A stretch of 64,000 bases of DNA, from assembly GCA_023014335.1 (NCBI GenBank), contig JAECYW010000024.1, positions 124,001 through 188,000 of the forward strand, in the 5' to 3' direction. Positions 23,801 through 35,058 of the stretch are shown piece after piece (within the stretch, counting starts at the first letter, position 1; every line of letters starts with the position of its first letter). A program made the translations under genes and the position numbers. Origin of the DNA: Galerina marginata (taxonomy: Eukaryota > Basidiomycota > Agaricomycetes > Agaricales > Galerinaceae). Below the pieces are notes generated by a model. That model saw nothing but the letters and a program-made list of their open reading frames with translations, was not told the origin of the DNA and did not search any database.

Positions 23801-24107
23801 TGTTGTCAACCTAAATGTCGCTACGACAATCCACCGTGATTGGAACGACTGGGATATCTGTGGGGTCTTGGTAGCTTCAGATTGTGAAGGAGGAGATACC
23901 GTTTATCATGAATTGGGCGTTGCTGTGGAGGGTAGGAATGGCGATTTTACTCTTTTTCCATCCGTGAAGATTAGCCATTATAATCTTCATTACAAAGGAA
24001 AGCGCGCCTCTCTAGTTTTTCATACAGATCGGTCAGCGATTAAATGGCTTATTGATAGAAATGGTTGGGAGGATAATAGGTACTTTGTTAAAGATGTACT
24101 AGTGTAG
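20881..24107 (+). CDS. TET/JBP-like 2-oxoglutarate/Fe(II) dioxygenase
   Basis: Exons 20881-21178, 21237-21461, 21515-21968, 22019-22146, 22229-22309, 22361-22547, 22599-23031, 23078-23154, 23211-23415, 23473-23649 and 23703-24107 give 889 residues in one frame. The first 200 or so residues are Ser/Thr-rich with a basic KRKRSP site. The last exon holds the catalytic double-stranded beta-helix: TTIHRDWNDWD gives the Fe ligands H799 and D801, GGDTVYHELGVAVE is the core strand pair, SHYNLHYKGKR gives distal H847 and the 2-oxoglutarate Arg at 856. This motif set matches the transposon-linked TET/JBP family of mushrooms, which oxidises 5-methylcytosine or thymine in DNA. The enzyme is probably nuclear. 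All key residues are present and no stop or frameshift is seen, so it may be active. It sits in the right arm of the Plavaka element. Confidence 0.85.
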
Positions 24108-24246
24108 TTGTATTAGAGGAATACAGTATATTGGTCGGCGAAGAATGTTCGGACTGTGAGAAAAAATTTTGGAGATGAGAAAAGTGTATTTGACGTGGCG
24201 TCTGTCCTTTAACTCTTAACTTAACCACTTCCTTCTCAATTTCTAA

Positions 24247-26252
24247 ATGGCAAATACTAGGAGCTTAACTAGCCAAGCTACCCAATCTGTCTCTAAAGAC
24301 AAGGTGGCCAAGACGAAAGACAAGACGAAAAACAAATCTGCCACGTCTACTCGCCGAGCCCCTACCTCTGCTACCCATTCTGAAAAGCCTTTATCCCCTG
24401 CTGAGGCTCAACTGCTACAAGAACTAGTTGAACGTTCTAAACAGAGCGAGAAGACTGCAAAAGAAGAAGCCATTGCGCGTATGATACTTTTTTTATTCAT
24501 AGCCCCTTTTGAATTGACAGAATCTGTCTAGAAATCCGTAAAAGGAATGCGGATGAATTAAATCAAGACACGTCTGATTCTGATTCTGATACCGACGGTA
24601 AATCTCAAGCGTTGAAGTTGAAATCGTCATCCCGAAAACGCTCTCGGCTTGTAACTGACCCCGAACTGGACAAGGACGAGTTGGACCTCGCAAATAGTCT
24701 AGGCCCTGCTATTGGATCCCGTTCAGATACTCGTGGGCCAAGTCATGGCAATGACGCTCAGGCTGAAGATGATGCTGATGAGCTAGGGCCTGATATTGAA
24801 GAGGAAGATGGATTGCAACGCAACAGTGAAGAAGAGGAAGAGGATAATAGTCAGGATATTGACGAGGGTGAAGAAGATGGTTCAGGTGCTGACGTGGAGG
24901 GAAATGACGTGTTTACAAATGGGGTTTAATTTATTTCTTTCCTTTATTCTGGTTTTATTCACTGATTATTATTATTGTCAGATTATCACAAGGGCAGTTA
25001 CGCCATCCCAAAAACGTTCCAAGCGTCAGAAGGGGTCTAGCTCCAAGTCTGGAAGCGAACGGTCTAGCTCTAAAGTTTGTCAAACAGATTTTACTCCTCG
25101 AACTAAGGAATTGGCTCTCAGGAGCAAGAACTTTTTCCGTGAGCGTGCAGCATTTGGAGACGCCTTTCTTCCAAAGGGGCCTGAAGAGCGGGCGACCTTC
25201 CATCTCAACCTCATCAAGCAAGCTGCCGCCACTGATCCTACTGGTAAGCTAACAAAAGCATTGCGCCGAGCTACCAAACCGGATAATGCAAAGGTTTTGG
25301 AGGACCTTGTGACATTCGTGAGTGTTTTCTGTTTTATTTTTTCTATACTGAGTTTTTGTCAGGGTGGATATGGTCGTGGTGGGCTAACGAACACTTTGGC
25401 GTCCAAAACTTTTGCTTTGATTGGAGGGCATTACCAAATACCCGGCTCATACGACAAGACCGAGATTGATTCTAAAGTCAAATGGTTGTTGGCCAACGGG
25501 CGCTTCAAATTTGGAGGCATTGATATGGATGTATGGTTCTATTTTATGATTCCTTCTTGAATGGTCTTTTACTTCAGCTAACATTCACTTCTAGGGCCAA
25601 ACATTTGATCCCCGTCTTCCCTTCGGAAATGCAATCTTTGCTGATGTCATACGGTCTACATGGTTTAGTAGGGGAAAACTTGATCAAGCCGCAATGCGCG
25701 TCATGGTCCAGGAGAAAAGGATCAAGGGAAAAACAATCTCTCTGGTTGCCGCTTCTGTCTGTCTTGTCCGTTAAGTCTATTGTCAGTTATCTGATTTCCT
25801 TCTATTGTCAGGTTGAAAACAGTCTAAAACGTTGGTCATCTGGAACGGCTATAGCTATTAACTTCAGTGACGACAACTGTTCTGCTCGGTGAGTATTTAT
25901 TTTTGATAATCATTTTTATCTGAATCTATATTAATCAGTTATGAGCACCATTTGAAGTGCTGGCAAAAGCTTGAATCTGAAGCCCCAAACTACGTTGACC
26001 TTCTAGAGCGACAAATGTTTGACAAGATCATGTTTGCATATTTCTTTATTAATATTGCTTTATATTGCTAACATCAATTCTAGGGGGCAAACTAGCCTTG
26101 TTATTGATGCAGGAGACGTTGATGATGACTTTGAAGGCGTTGACTTTGCGACTCTTGATCAACAGGCACTAACAGTTGCAGCTACTGGTAGTGGTAGAAA
26201 TGCTGGAACCATTGCTGGGACTATGGCTGAGGATGAGAACGCTGCCACTTAA
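24247..26252 (+). CDS. DUF6532-domain protein
   Basis: Exons 24247-24478, 24532-24923, 24982-25317, 25363-25530, 25595-25765, 25812-25888, 25939-26031 and 26084-26252 give 545 residues. The N-terminus is basic and low in complexity (KDKVAKTKDKTKNKS), followed by a helix (LLQELVERSKQSEKTAKEE) and long Asp/Glu runs. A basic KRSKRQKGSSSKSG segment looks like a nuclear signal. The C-terminal half shows the DUF6532 pattern: helical segment, KFGGIDMD, FDPRLPFGNAIFADVI, SLVAASVC, KRWSSGTAIAINFSDDN and RYEHHL. The function of DUF6532 is unknown; it is greatly expanded in mushrooms. It starts 140 bases after the dioxygenase on the same strand and ends 150 bases before the right subterminal zone, so it is transposon cargo. 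Confidence 0.8.
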
Positions 26253-26399
26253 ATGGTATGAGACGCTGGGCTAGGGGTGGTATAGCCTAATATTGCTTTT
26301 CTCGTTGTCCCTCACATCATTCCAGTTTCCCAGTCGCCTCATCAGCCAATCGCTTTTGTCTCATATTTTGTATATAGCAATAATTATCGTATCCTGGTT

Positions 26400-26796
26400 C
26401 ATTGTCAAATATTCTTAAGATACCTAAGCCTTCCCAAGCGTTTCAAAGACAGCCCAGGAGTCAATTCTAAGATATGGAAAACCTAGGTTACTCCTAGAGC
26501 TAACCTTTGCACTTACATATATCTAGTAAGCCTAGGTATATTTATATATACATTTAATCCTGGGAGACCTTAACTAAAAGTTGTTTGGCCCTGGGATGTC
26601 CTGGTTATAAATGCCATGCAACCCAAGACAAATTTCAGGTTTCCCTAGGATATCACAGAGCTATCCTAGGCTATCCTATGTTGCCCTGAGAGTTATGCAA
26701 TTCTAACACTGACCCCTGTGAGTCTTTTTAAGGGTATGAGTACTCTGAGAGCCTTATAGCTCCTGGGCTGTCCTAGGAGTCTTTTAAAATTTCCTA
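26400..26796. promoter_or_regulatory. right subterminal region with CCTAGG motifs
   Basis: CCTAGG or close variants occur at about 26491, 26527, 26645, 26663, 26773 and 26793, along with several CCTGGG and TATCCTA words. This mirrors the left subterminal region and probably marks transposase-binding sites. Confidence 0.5.
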
Positions 26797-26826
26797 GGGC
26801 AAAAGGGTTTTTCCTGATGTACCATG
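26797..26826 (-). repeat. right terminal inverted repeat of the Plavaka element
   Basis: Its complement matches 5527-5556 at 29 of 30 positions; the single difference is position 21 of the repeat. Confidence 0.85.
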
Positions 26827-27318
26827 GTTGAAGTCAGGCATCGCAGGCAACAGATTAAGGGGGGTGTTAGGTCAATTCTCGTGTACCGGAATTAAAAGTT
26901 CGGACGTTCAAATCTTAATCAAAATTTTTCCTTTCGATTCAGCTTGACCTTGATTGGGAATTGGTTCATGAGATTCTGCCTGGTTGCAAATCGAGATTAT
27001 TGAGGACGCTCATATAATTCTCACAAGCCTGATTCATACATCTTTGCCGCTCCACATGCGCCAAATTCGTGTGATTCTCACGATTCATCTTCACGCGACA
27101 ATGCCAGTGATGAGGAGCTTGCCCGAAGGCGTAATGGGAAGTAATTTACGATCGATATTATAATTGATGATGTCCTATAAGGTCCTATAGAACGAAACCA
27201 GCGTTTCAAGTTGTACAGATTAGGCTATGTAATTACAAATTACATCACACCATCTCGTCCTTTTTCACCGACTCAGGCCGCCCCAACGTTAGTAACAATG
27301 ACCACATCTCCGTCAATA
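26827..27318. other. intergenic, no gene seen
   Basis: Only short frames. This is the right flank of the Plavaka insertion, before the 3' end of a minus-strand gene. Confidence 0.4.
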
Positions 27319-30300
27319 CTAGCCCCGAACGACCTGATTAAACTGTTCCTCCTCTTCTTCTGATTGAAATGCAAGGGCAAGTCTAAAGCCGCTGGCGTTA
27401 AGGGCGTTCATCTGAAATATAAGTGATTTTGCGGTCAGATGGGCTATCCAACCAGCCTCCCGAGCATCGCGACTATAGAGGTCGTTGATTGTAATTCCCG
27501 TGGTAGACTTGAAATGGTTAACCCAGAACGAACGAAGCCTAGGGGGAATAAACTCCCTGTCCCCCATGGAACGAGAAATGGATGATAATCGGGGATTCGA
27601 CGAAAACGCAGTGAGGTTTTTCCAGAAAAAGTACTCCAGAAGAACTTTGTCGATTCCACAGCCACAATGCATGTGGCCGGGTTTAGGGGGAAAAACGCCA
27701 TTTGTTTGTGAACAAAGTCGTTTTGGATAGCCTATGCCCGTCAGGCGATCAGCGCGATCGCATTCCGCATGGCTGTCGGCACGGTAGTATGAATGGTACC
27801 GACAAATGAAGTTTTTCGAGCTGGCAAGGTGAATCTGGACAGCGACCTCCTTGCTGGCGTAGGAGGACTCGGGAAGAAATTCCTGAACCTCTCGAGCAGT
27901 ACGGCGTAATCCGACTCGCAAGGAGTCATTCAAAGCTCTCTTACGCGCCTGTTCGGTCGTTGCGTTCAAATATGCCTGGACGGCGCGATGACCCTCCTCT
28001 ATATTGGTAGTTAGAAAATAGACTGGAAAATATACGGTGACAGCTCGCCTCTCAATTTTTCGCGACCAGCTTCGTCGGTTTTAAGGTACTTCAGGTCCGA
28101 GTCTCGATTGCCCGCCTCGTCGTTGTCGTCGTTGTCGTCATCTTGGGCCACCGCTTTCTTCTTCCGAGTACCTTTTGCCTTGCCACCCTTGCCTCCTGCT
28201 GCCGCTGCCGCGTCCGCGTCAATGATCCCTTGAAGCGATGCTTGAGCAGCATCAAGCTCCTTTCTGGTTTCAATGAGTTTGGAGTTGTCGACGGTAAACA
28301 GGGCCTTCTTGAGCTCGGAGATTTTCTTCTTGAGGCTATTGGCCGCTGCCTCTCCATGACGGCGGGTTTTGTAACGATCGTACTCGGTCTTTGTATGATT
28401 GTAGCGTTTCTGAAGGTCCAAGATAGTGTTAACGAGGGTGTTTCTATCGGCATCCAGAGTCAAAAGCAATTGTCTACCGTCCTTAGGAGGAATTTTCCCG
28501 TCGTTGAAGAGTTGTTCAAGAGATTCGTAGACACGGTCGAGATTGCTTTGCTGCCGCATTCCGTCGTTGTACTCATATTCACGAGTATGATAGTCGCGGC
28601 GCATTTTGTAGTCCTTATCGGTCTCATCGACTGTACGCAGGGCTAATGGAGTCGCGATATCGTCCCAGTCGACAGGAAGAAATGTGAACTTGTAATTGAG
28701 GAACTCGTCGACAGTAGATGGCATTTTAAAGAAAGGATCTGGGGCGGCGCTGTGGCGAATTCTCAATAAAATCATCATTTGTCGGCTGAATACCTACACA
28801 CCTCATAAGCTTCGTTATCATCTCATCGTTAGCGTTGTCCACTGGAGTGGGAGTTCGGGCACCCGATCTAGAGAAAGCAAGCAGATGAGATTTCCAATCT
28901 AACGTCAATGTGACAGCTCTCTACCTTTCAGAGTTGAAATCGTTAGCCTCAGGTCCGGGTACCGACTGTATATCCACTCTGATACTACGGAATTAAGTTC
29001 GAATAGAGGATAATAATTTCGAAGAGCTTACCTCGACTCGTCTTGACCGTCCACGTTCATATTGTCCATCTGGGTGTGGTGCATGGGTTTGTTCTGAGTC
29101 TCGAAACTTTTGAACCAGAATTGTATGAGGATTAAAACGACACAGTAAGTATTGCCGAGGATTGCTCACGTATTCAGGCTCTGAGCATCTAGACCTATCT
29201 CCCCATTGGAATAGACCGAAGGCGTCCTGTTGGCGTCGGCGCTAGAGAAAGAATGTCAGCCAGATCCAACAAGTACAAAAAACAAGAACTCACGATAAAG
29301 AAGTCATATCACTGGGAGGTGCGTCCTCAATCGGCAGGCTAAAATTGAAGGTAAGTACCAGTTGACGTGAGTTCTCATATCACAGTGCTCACCTAATCTG
29401 ATCGTCCGCAGGCCTGTCGATTTGCATAGTTTCACCCTCTGGCTTATCGCAGTCCATGTCATGAAGATGGGCGATAGCCTGAGGAACCGGCGCTAAAGAT
29501 ATATCCTTTGAAGAAATGCTAAAAACAAACGGTAAGTCTCAAATTATGTACGTTATTAATCACGCATACCTAGTTTGATCTGGAAGAGGGTTAACCTGTA
29601 TTTTGTGGGCGGCTGCCTGGAAATCGAGACTACCAGATACCGGAATATCTTGAATATTAGCCCTGGGACATAAGGGTCAGTAAAAGTGAGTGAATTAATT
29701 ATTTTGTGCGCACCCAATTTGCACGGAAGCATCAAGCGTCAAAGAATCAAAAGTCTTCTGAGCACCATCACTGTAAGTGGCGGGTGAAATTAGCGATGCA
29801 AAAATGACCTTCAAATTGGTACTTACATATTCTCGACAGCTTCAAGCTGTCTCCGCCTTTCTGCTTCGGCCCCCATGGAGAAAGCAGGATGAATCCCGGC
29901 ACTGTGATACGGGTTAGGATCGAAACGGGACAATAGACATAGTATGCTTACTTGTCGTCCCCGGGGTGATCGATTTGCATAAGATCAGGGTTGGTATTGG
30001 ACGTCGGAGAAGTATCTTTGTTGCCAACACTGAGGGAAATTAGTAGCGATATTCAGTACAAATAACGTAGAAAAAAATAAATTAGCCAACTATACCTTTC
30101 ATCGAGATCTACGTCGATTGTAATTTGACTGACAACTCCCTCTGGAATCGAACTTGCCAGTATCTCCTTCTTAACCTCAAGTGTACTGTTCGAGACGTCA
30201 CGGAAGGAAGATATAGCGCCCAGGACAGTTTTCATGACCGCGGTAGGTTCAGCGTGATTTCGGTCTCCAAGTCCCTGGTCTTTACGTGGTTTCTCGGCGT

Positions 30301-30589
30301 TCTTGAGTGCTAGCTTAGCCGCGTCAAGACGCGATTTCGCAGAAATCTTAAAGTCTAGGGTAAATGTGAATACAGATTTTAATGTTTAATAAGAGAACTT
30401 TTATTATACCTGGAGTCTTGCCATTCGGCAGATTTCGTTTTCTTTTGACAGCGTCGTATGCAGCCTGTGCCTGTTCGACTTCTTCCTGACACTCTGCGAG
30501 GGACTTTGAATCTGTCGAGTATTTAGTTCACATTGAAAGCAAAAGGAAGTCTGATGAACTCAGATACCGTCTACTGGAGAATTATCCAT
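27319..30589 (-). CDS. hypothetical coiled-coil and Cys-rich protein, many small exons
   Basis: Starting at the Met at 30589 (MDNSPVD), a chain of at least ten short exons separated by 50-60-nt introns runs down to 28.9 kb. It encodes helical and acidic segments with repeated MQID-P-DD motifs (MQIDHPGDDN, MQIDRPADDQ). A large exon (28758 down to about 28060) encodes a coiled coil (QLLLTLDADRNTLVNTILD, SLKKKISELKKALF) then Lys/Asp-rich low complexity. The last exon carries a Cys/His-rich stretch (CRYHSYYRADSHAEC, CSQTN, HMHCGCG) and ends at 27319. The frame between the last two is kept by a 44-nt intron with a poor donor (GTCGCG) or else is broken. The family is not recognised. It may be one gene or two, and it lies within the putative KDZ element. 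Confidence 0.5.
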
Positions 30590-31394
30590 AGATTTTTTCT
30601 AGCAGTTGCAGCGCGAAGGTGGTGAAATGCGTAAGTTGGAACGAGAAATTTACAGGCACATGCCCTACGCCTCCACTATTAATCACGCAGTTAACACTAA
30701 GATCTACATGGCTCATCTCTCCTTGCCGCACGGTTCATCTTACGATTGCGTACAGTTCGATTAATAATAATCTGCAGCTCACTTCGAGGGTTCACGACAT
30801 TTACTCAGTGGTGGCGCGCGGGGTCCTTCTGACCTTGTGAACGGTTTCGAATTGAGTACGGGGCCCGGAAAGGTTCCATGCGGAAGAAATACTTCACGAA
30901 TTTTGCTCACTTGCCTTGTGTCTAGATCGAGACACAATCTGGTCTACGTTTTTGAGGATTCGGAGTTATCTCAACCGGACTACGTTCTCCCACTGCAGAT
31001 TTTATGTAGTTAGTCCAGCATTCACATCTGCTCCAGCCTGTATTTGAGTGAATTGCAAATTTATTAGCCCTCTCTTATGTAGATGCAACACTTGATGTCT
31101 GCTATAAGCTGAATATTCTCGTACATCCATATCAATCGACACATTCCTAATCTGGAATACGCCCGATGGAGTTCCTAAATAGGGTGTATTCGTATGGGCG
31201 ATTTCTTTTGTCTGAACGCCGGTTTCTGATGTACTTTGGCTGTACAGATGCTTCACAATGATTGACAAGATGTAAGTAAGCTTGCAAGAATTTTTGTCCA
31301 GAATTGGTCACAGAGTCGTAAGTTATTAGAAATATTTAGCGGCCTCTTTCGACACTTTGTTGTTTCGCTTCTTCCCCCCATCGCACGTTCCCTC
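30590..31394. other. intergenic between divergent genes, no gene seen
   Basis: Lies between the start of the minus-strand gene at 30589 and the start of the plus-strand gene at 31395. It likely holds both promoters; no clear motif was fixed. Confidence 0.4.
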
Positions 31395-32420
31395 ATGCTC
31401 CGAGCTATCCACTATGTTTCTGCTCCCGAGGCAGCAACACCCTTGATAGCACCCAAAGGTAAGGATCAGTATCGTTGTTCTAGCTAACTTTAGAGATACT
31501 AACGAGCACAAATACTCTAGCACCTACCGGGAACGCGCTTGGAAGTGGCCTCAGCCGCCTCTGGCGTTCCCAAATTCCCACTTCTTCGTCTCAACAGTCA
31601 GATGTCAAGCCCACTCCTCCTGGTTCTTCCGAGAAGACGCCTAACTTGGAAGGATCCACACCCCAGATTGAGAGGCGCGACTCTCAAGGTATGTCTTTTG
31701 ATATTTGACAAACGGATTGCTTTATTAATGAATTTAAAACACCTAGAGGATGGTGAGCCAGCTGATGAAGCTAAGTTCTACGCCGTTCTTGTGGGACGAC
31801 AGCCAGGGGTATTTTACGGCTCGTAAGTAAAAACAAACACGTCTCATTTTGTGCTTTGGCTGAATGATCGTTATTTGTCATAGTGACACTCTCAAGGCCA
31901 ATACTGAGGGCATACCTGGAGCTCAAGTGGCCAAATTTGACACGGAGGAAGAGGCCATTACCGCCTTTCGTGCCGCTTTGATTGCACGGAAAGTTCAACG
32001 TGTCACTCTCTTTAAATCGGAACAAATTCTGGACGATTCCGATGTCCCCACGATCCCAGGTGTACAGGGTAAGTTTCCAATGCCAGTAAATGCAATCAGA
32101 CACTTACTTCGGTCTAGCTGGCTCAGCGGTAAAGCCGGGAAAGCATTGGGCGGTTCTCGTCGGCAGAACTCCAGGCGTGTTCAACCAGCCGTGAGTTCTT
32201 CATTTGCGTCTATTCACGATGTAATTATCGCTTACGTCGTTTAAATTGTAGGGCCGATGTTTCTGGAAGTTTGACAGGGATACCAGGAGCCCACTGTCAG
32301 AAGTGCTCATCGTACGCTGAGGCGCTTTTCGTATTCAGTAACGCCCTATCTGCTAAGCAAGTGAAGCTGGTCGTTTACAACATCGAGAGGGAAACTCTGA
32401 CGCCAGCCCATTTTTCTTAA
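31395..32420 (+). CDS. protein with two viroplasmin/RNase H1 N-terminal-like domains
   Basis: Exons 31395-31458, 31521-31688, 31747-31822, 31884-32068, 32118-32190 and 32252-32420 give 244 residues. After a Ser/Pro-rich N-terminus two copies of a small domain follow: FYAVLVGRQPGVFYGS ... GIPGAQVAKFDTEEEAITAF, and HWAVLVGRTPGVFNQ ... GIPGAHCQKCSSYAEALFVF. The YAV-VGR-PG(I/V)(Y/F) and G-PGA-x-x-K-F-x-x-x-x-EA pattern is that of the RNase H1 hybrid-binding (viroplasmin-like) domain, which binds RNA-DNA hybrids or dsRNA. No RNase H catalytic domain follows. Each copy is split by an intron at the same place, just after the VF(Y/N) loop, so the domain was duplicated with its introns. The substrate is unknown. 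Confidence 0.8.
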
Positions 32421-33271
32421 TTAATACAATAACTATCACGCGTCAATGTTGTACCTTTTTGTATTAGTTTAGCTATATAAGCCAAACGATTACAACTCTC
32501 ATCGATAAGCGCTGCTAAGAATGTAATTGCGTGAACTTCACCTCAGCGAATATCGCTTTAGACTGATTCTGACTGGGTAGCAAGCCGTTTGAAACTTCGA
32601 TGTTGCCTTAAATTAAAAGTTTGTAAGTCGTCGGGTTTCTGCTCTGGATTTTTAGGAGGAGTGCTCATTAAAATGTACTGGTACTCTTGCTGGCATGTGT
32701 ATGGATAGGTTTACACGCAATTGCCAGTGTGCTGCTGTCGTCTTGAAAGCTTTGGATGCTATTGCCTCCGACGTGTGTGCGGGTTTGGGTGAGCGTGGTG
32801 ATTTTGGGAGATCTCTGCTACGAAGTACCTTTAGAGTACAGGTAGTTGCTGATTCTTTCGAAACCTTTTAATGCATAAGTGATTCTATGAATGTCTAAAA
32901 TGTATCTATAAATTTTTGAGATGGAGAATGAAGGTTAGCATTCGGGAGGAAGTGAAAACGCAAAAAGTGGATTTATTCTCTATGAAGACTCGCTCGAGAT
33001 TCCGAGTTGCCTTGGCCAAAATTTTAAGTTGCATTTTCTCTCTGGACTTGACTCTCACTAACTATATACTATATGGCACCGTTAATCAGTTTTAATTGTG
33101 TTTCCCTCAGTAATTACATGGCTCCGTTAGTCAGTCCTACGACTGACGGAAGTGCAGGAGGTTACACTGTGTCCATTTATAGAAACAAAACATTGACCTT
33201 CGTGTATTCCGACTTCGCTTAAACTTAAGATATCATTTACTCTTAACCACCGCAAGCCGTCCGCCCAATTC
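32421..33271. other. intergenic, no gene seen
   Basis: No spliceable frame or repeat was recognised. Confidence 0.4.
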
Positions 33272-33753
33272 ATGGTTTCCAACAAAGAAGCGGAAGAACT
33301 CAAGGTCAAGTACAAGCGTGAATATTATTATCGGTATGCCGCCTCGCGCCCTCATCACTCATCTTTAACACCTATTAAGTATTAATTATCCCTCAGTAAT
33401 ATTCAACAAGAACGCGAGAAAGCCCGCCTTCGTGCTCAACGGTAAAGTCCTTCAATACACCCACTAAAATACCATTTCCTAAGTTCGTTATAGGCAGAAG
33501 GCGCAGCCGGTTTCGGCAGAAGTGACATTGGCTCGCCAGAGAGCTCATCGCGAAGCCCAAGCACGCTATCGCGAAAAAAATCGGATGAAATTAAAAAACG
33601 CGTCCTGGCAATACCGGTATGGGTCCTTTAGATTGAGTGGAACATGGTCATGATCTTTCTAACAGGTTGGAAAAAAAAAGAGATAAAGGGCGATTGGACG
33701 ACGAAGATGAGTATCAACGCCTGATGGCTTTGGACTTCGATTCCTTGGAGTAG
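33272..33753 (+). CDS. small highly charged helical protein
   Basis: Exons 33272-33333, 33397-33441, 33494-33616 and 33666-33753 give 105 residues, with every intron in phase 2 and splitting an Arg codon. The product is nearly all charged helix (EELKVKYKREYYYR, EKARLRAQR, RAHREAQARYREKNRMKLK) with an acidic tail. The repeated RAQR/RAHREAQARYREKN pattern recalls a basic region, but a leucine zipper is absent. It could be a nucleic-acid-binding peptide; the function is not established. Confidence 0.55.
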
Positions 33754-35058
33754 CAGTACCTGTTGATATAGCATAAATTTTCTCCTTTCGCGTTCAGTAA
33801 TTCAGTCATTGGTGTCAATCAAGGTATATTTCAAAAGTACTAGAGTCTGTTCGAAATACATAGGCGGGGGCATTGTGGTATAGAGTAAGCATAGGCATAA
33901 AGCAACGTGTATGGTGGGCGCAGCAAAGGGACAACCTGTGCATCTTCGATGGAATCCCGCCTACAAGACACTGAGTTGATGGGCGGTCTCGATCTGAATG
34001 GTGATGGCAGTGAAGGCGCCATCGCCACGCGGGATGGGCTGTTGTCAGAAGGAATAGGGTTCCTGGTCCAAATTGGAGTCGGCAAGATGCAGTGCATCAT
34101 GCGTGAACGCGCCGCGGCGCTACCGAGCCATCTGCTTCGACTTGCTGCGTGCTGTGAAGGTCGTGAGAAAAAAAAAAGTAAGCACATGGGTGTAAACTAG
34201 GCCAATACCTCATCTGAGCAGAGTAGGAAACGGCATTTTGTTTCGGACTATGACCCAGTATAATGGTCGTGTGAATGTGGACTAGTCGCCCGAGCGCCAA
34301 AAATCATAGAATCTCACGGACGGTAAGAGCCGAAATGAAGACACAGCCACCATCACTCGTCTGGGAACTCGTGGGAGGCAATCTAAAAACGCCTCTGATA
34401 AGCGCCGCTCGCATTTTCGTGGTGCACACTCCCCTCTTAGTCTGTAGGTATAGCTGTAGTTCTAACTGTAGTTCCAACGAATGCATATACACATTTCAAA
34501 CGAGTAAAGGGTGACATTTATATAGTAAATTTCGTTCTTTTTGAGGGAATTCTTCATTTTGCACTCTGTGAGCTACCTGGTCAATTGAGTCGCTCAATTG
34601 GACTCAGCTTGCAAACCTAAATGATAAGACACATTCCACCTACCTCAATTCATCGGACCTTGGCCGCAGCAATCGTACGAGTTTCAGTGAGCTGTGATCG
34701 CTCCTTATTTCCCCGCAATTATTCCTCATCTGATCATCATATGAATTGCTGATTTGCACCAAACTTCTCACTGAAATCAGCTGGTTTCCTGTAAATCTAC
34801 CCTTATAAATCCTTCGGTGATCTGTCGCCGTAGTCGCATGTTCCAAAGCCAAGAAAAAAAATTGAGCAACCTTGCATCTAAGCTGGACTATTGTCCATCG
34901 CATGTATTATGGATCTTCCACAGATCCCTTTCTTTAGATCTGGGAAAACGAGGGAAACGAAAACCTACAAAGGAAGAATGTCTTTGAATCTTTTCTTTGT
35001 CCATCGCACGTTCTCCATTTTTCTTGCTGAACACAAGCCTCGTTGTCATTTACCCAAT
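33754..35058. other. no supported gene
   Basis: Frames of 60-115 codons exist on both strands (for example 34187-33840 minus), but they overlap each other and have no family motif. I see nothing firm. Confidence 0.4.

Larger units (their letters stand above)
5527..26826. mobile_element. Plavaka-type DNA transposon carrying TET/JBP and DUF6532 genes
   Basis: The ends are 30-bp inverted repeats with one mismatch (5527-5556 and 26797-26826), starting CATGGTACATCAGGAAAAAC. Because CATG is its own complement, the element may instead be 5531-26822 flanked by a 4-bp CATG target duplication. Subterminal zones at both ends are rich in CCTAGG and CCTGGG motifs. The left arm holds the Plavaka transposase and a small gene on minus; the right arm holds a TET/JBP-like dioxygenase and a DUF6532 gene on plus. 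Association of TET/JBP genes with large transposons is known in mushroom genomes. At 21.3 kb it is unusually long; the central 10 kb looks like captured or nested material. Confidence 0.8.

Noticed and set aside
28143..28646. Plus-strand frame of 167 codons with hydrophobic stretches
   Set aside because: Antisense shadow of the coiled-coil exon of the minus-strand gene at 27319-30589.
33840..34200. Frames of 115 and 97 codons on opposite strands
   Set aside because: They overlap fully, show no motif and no intron structure; most likely chance frames.
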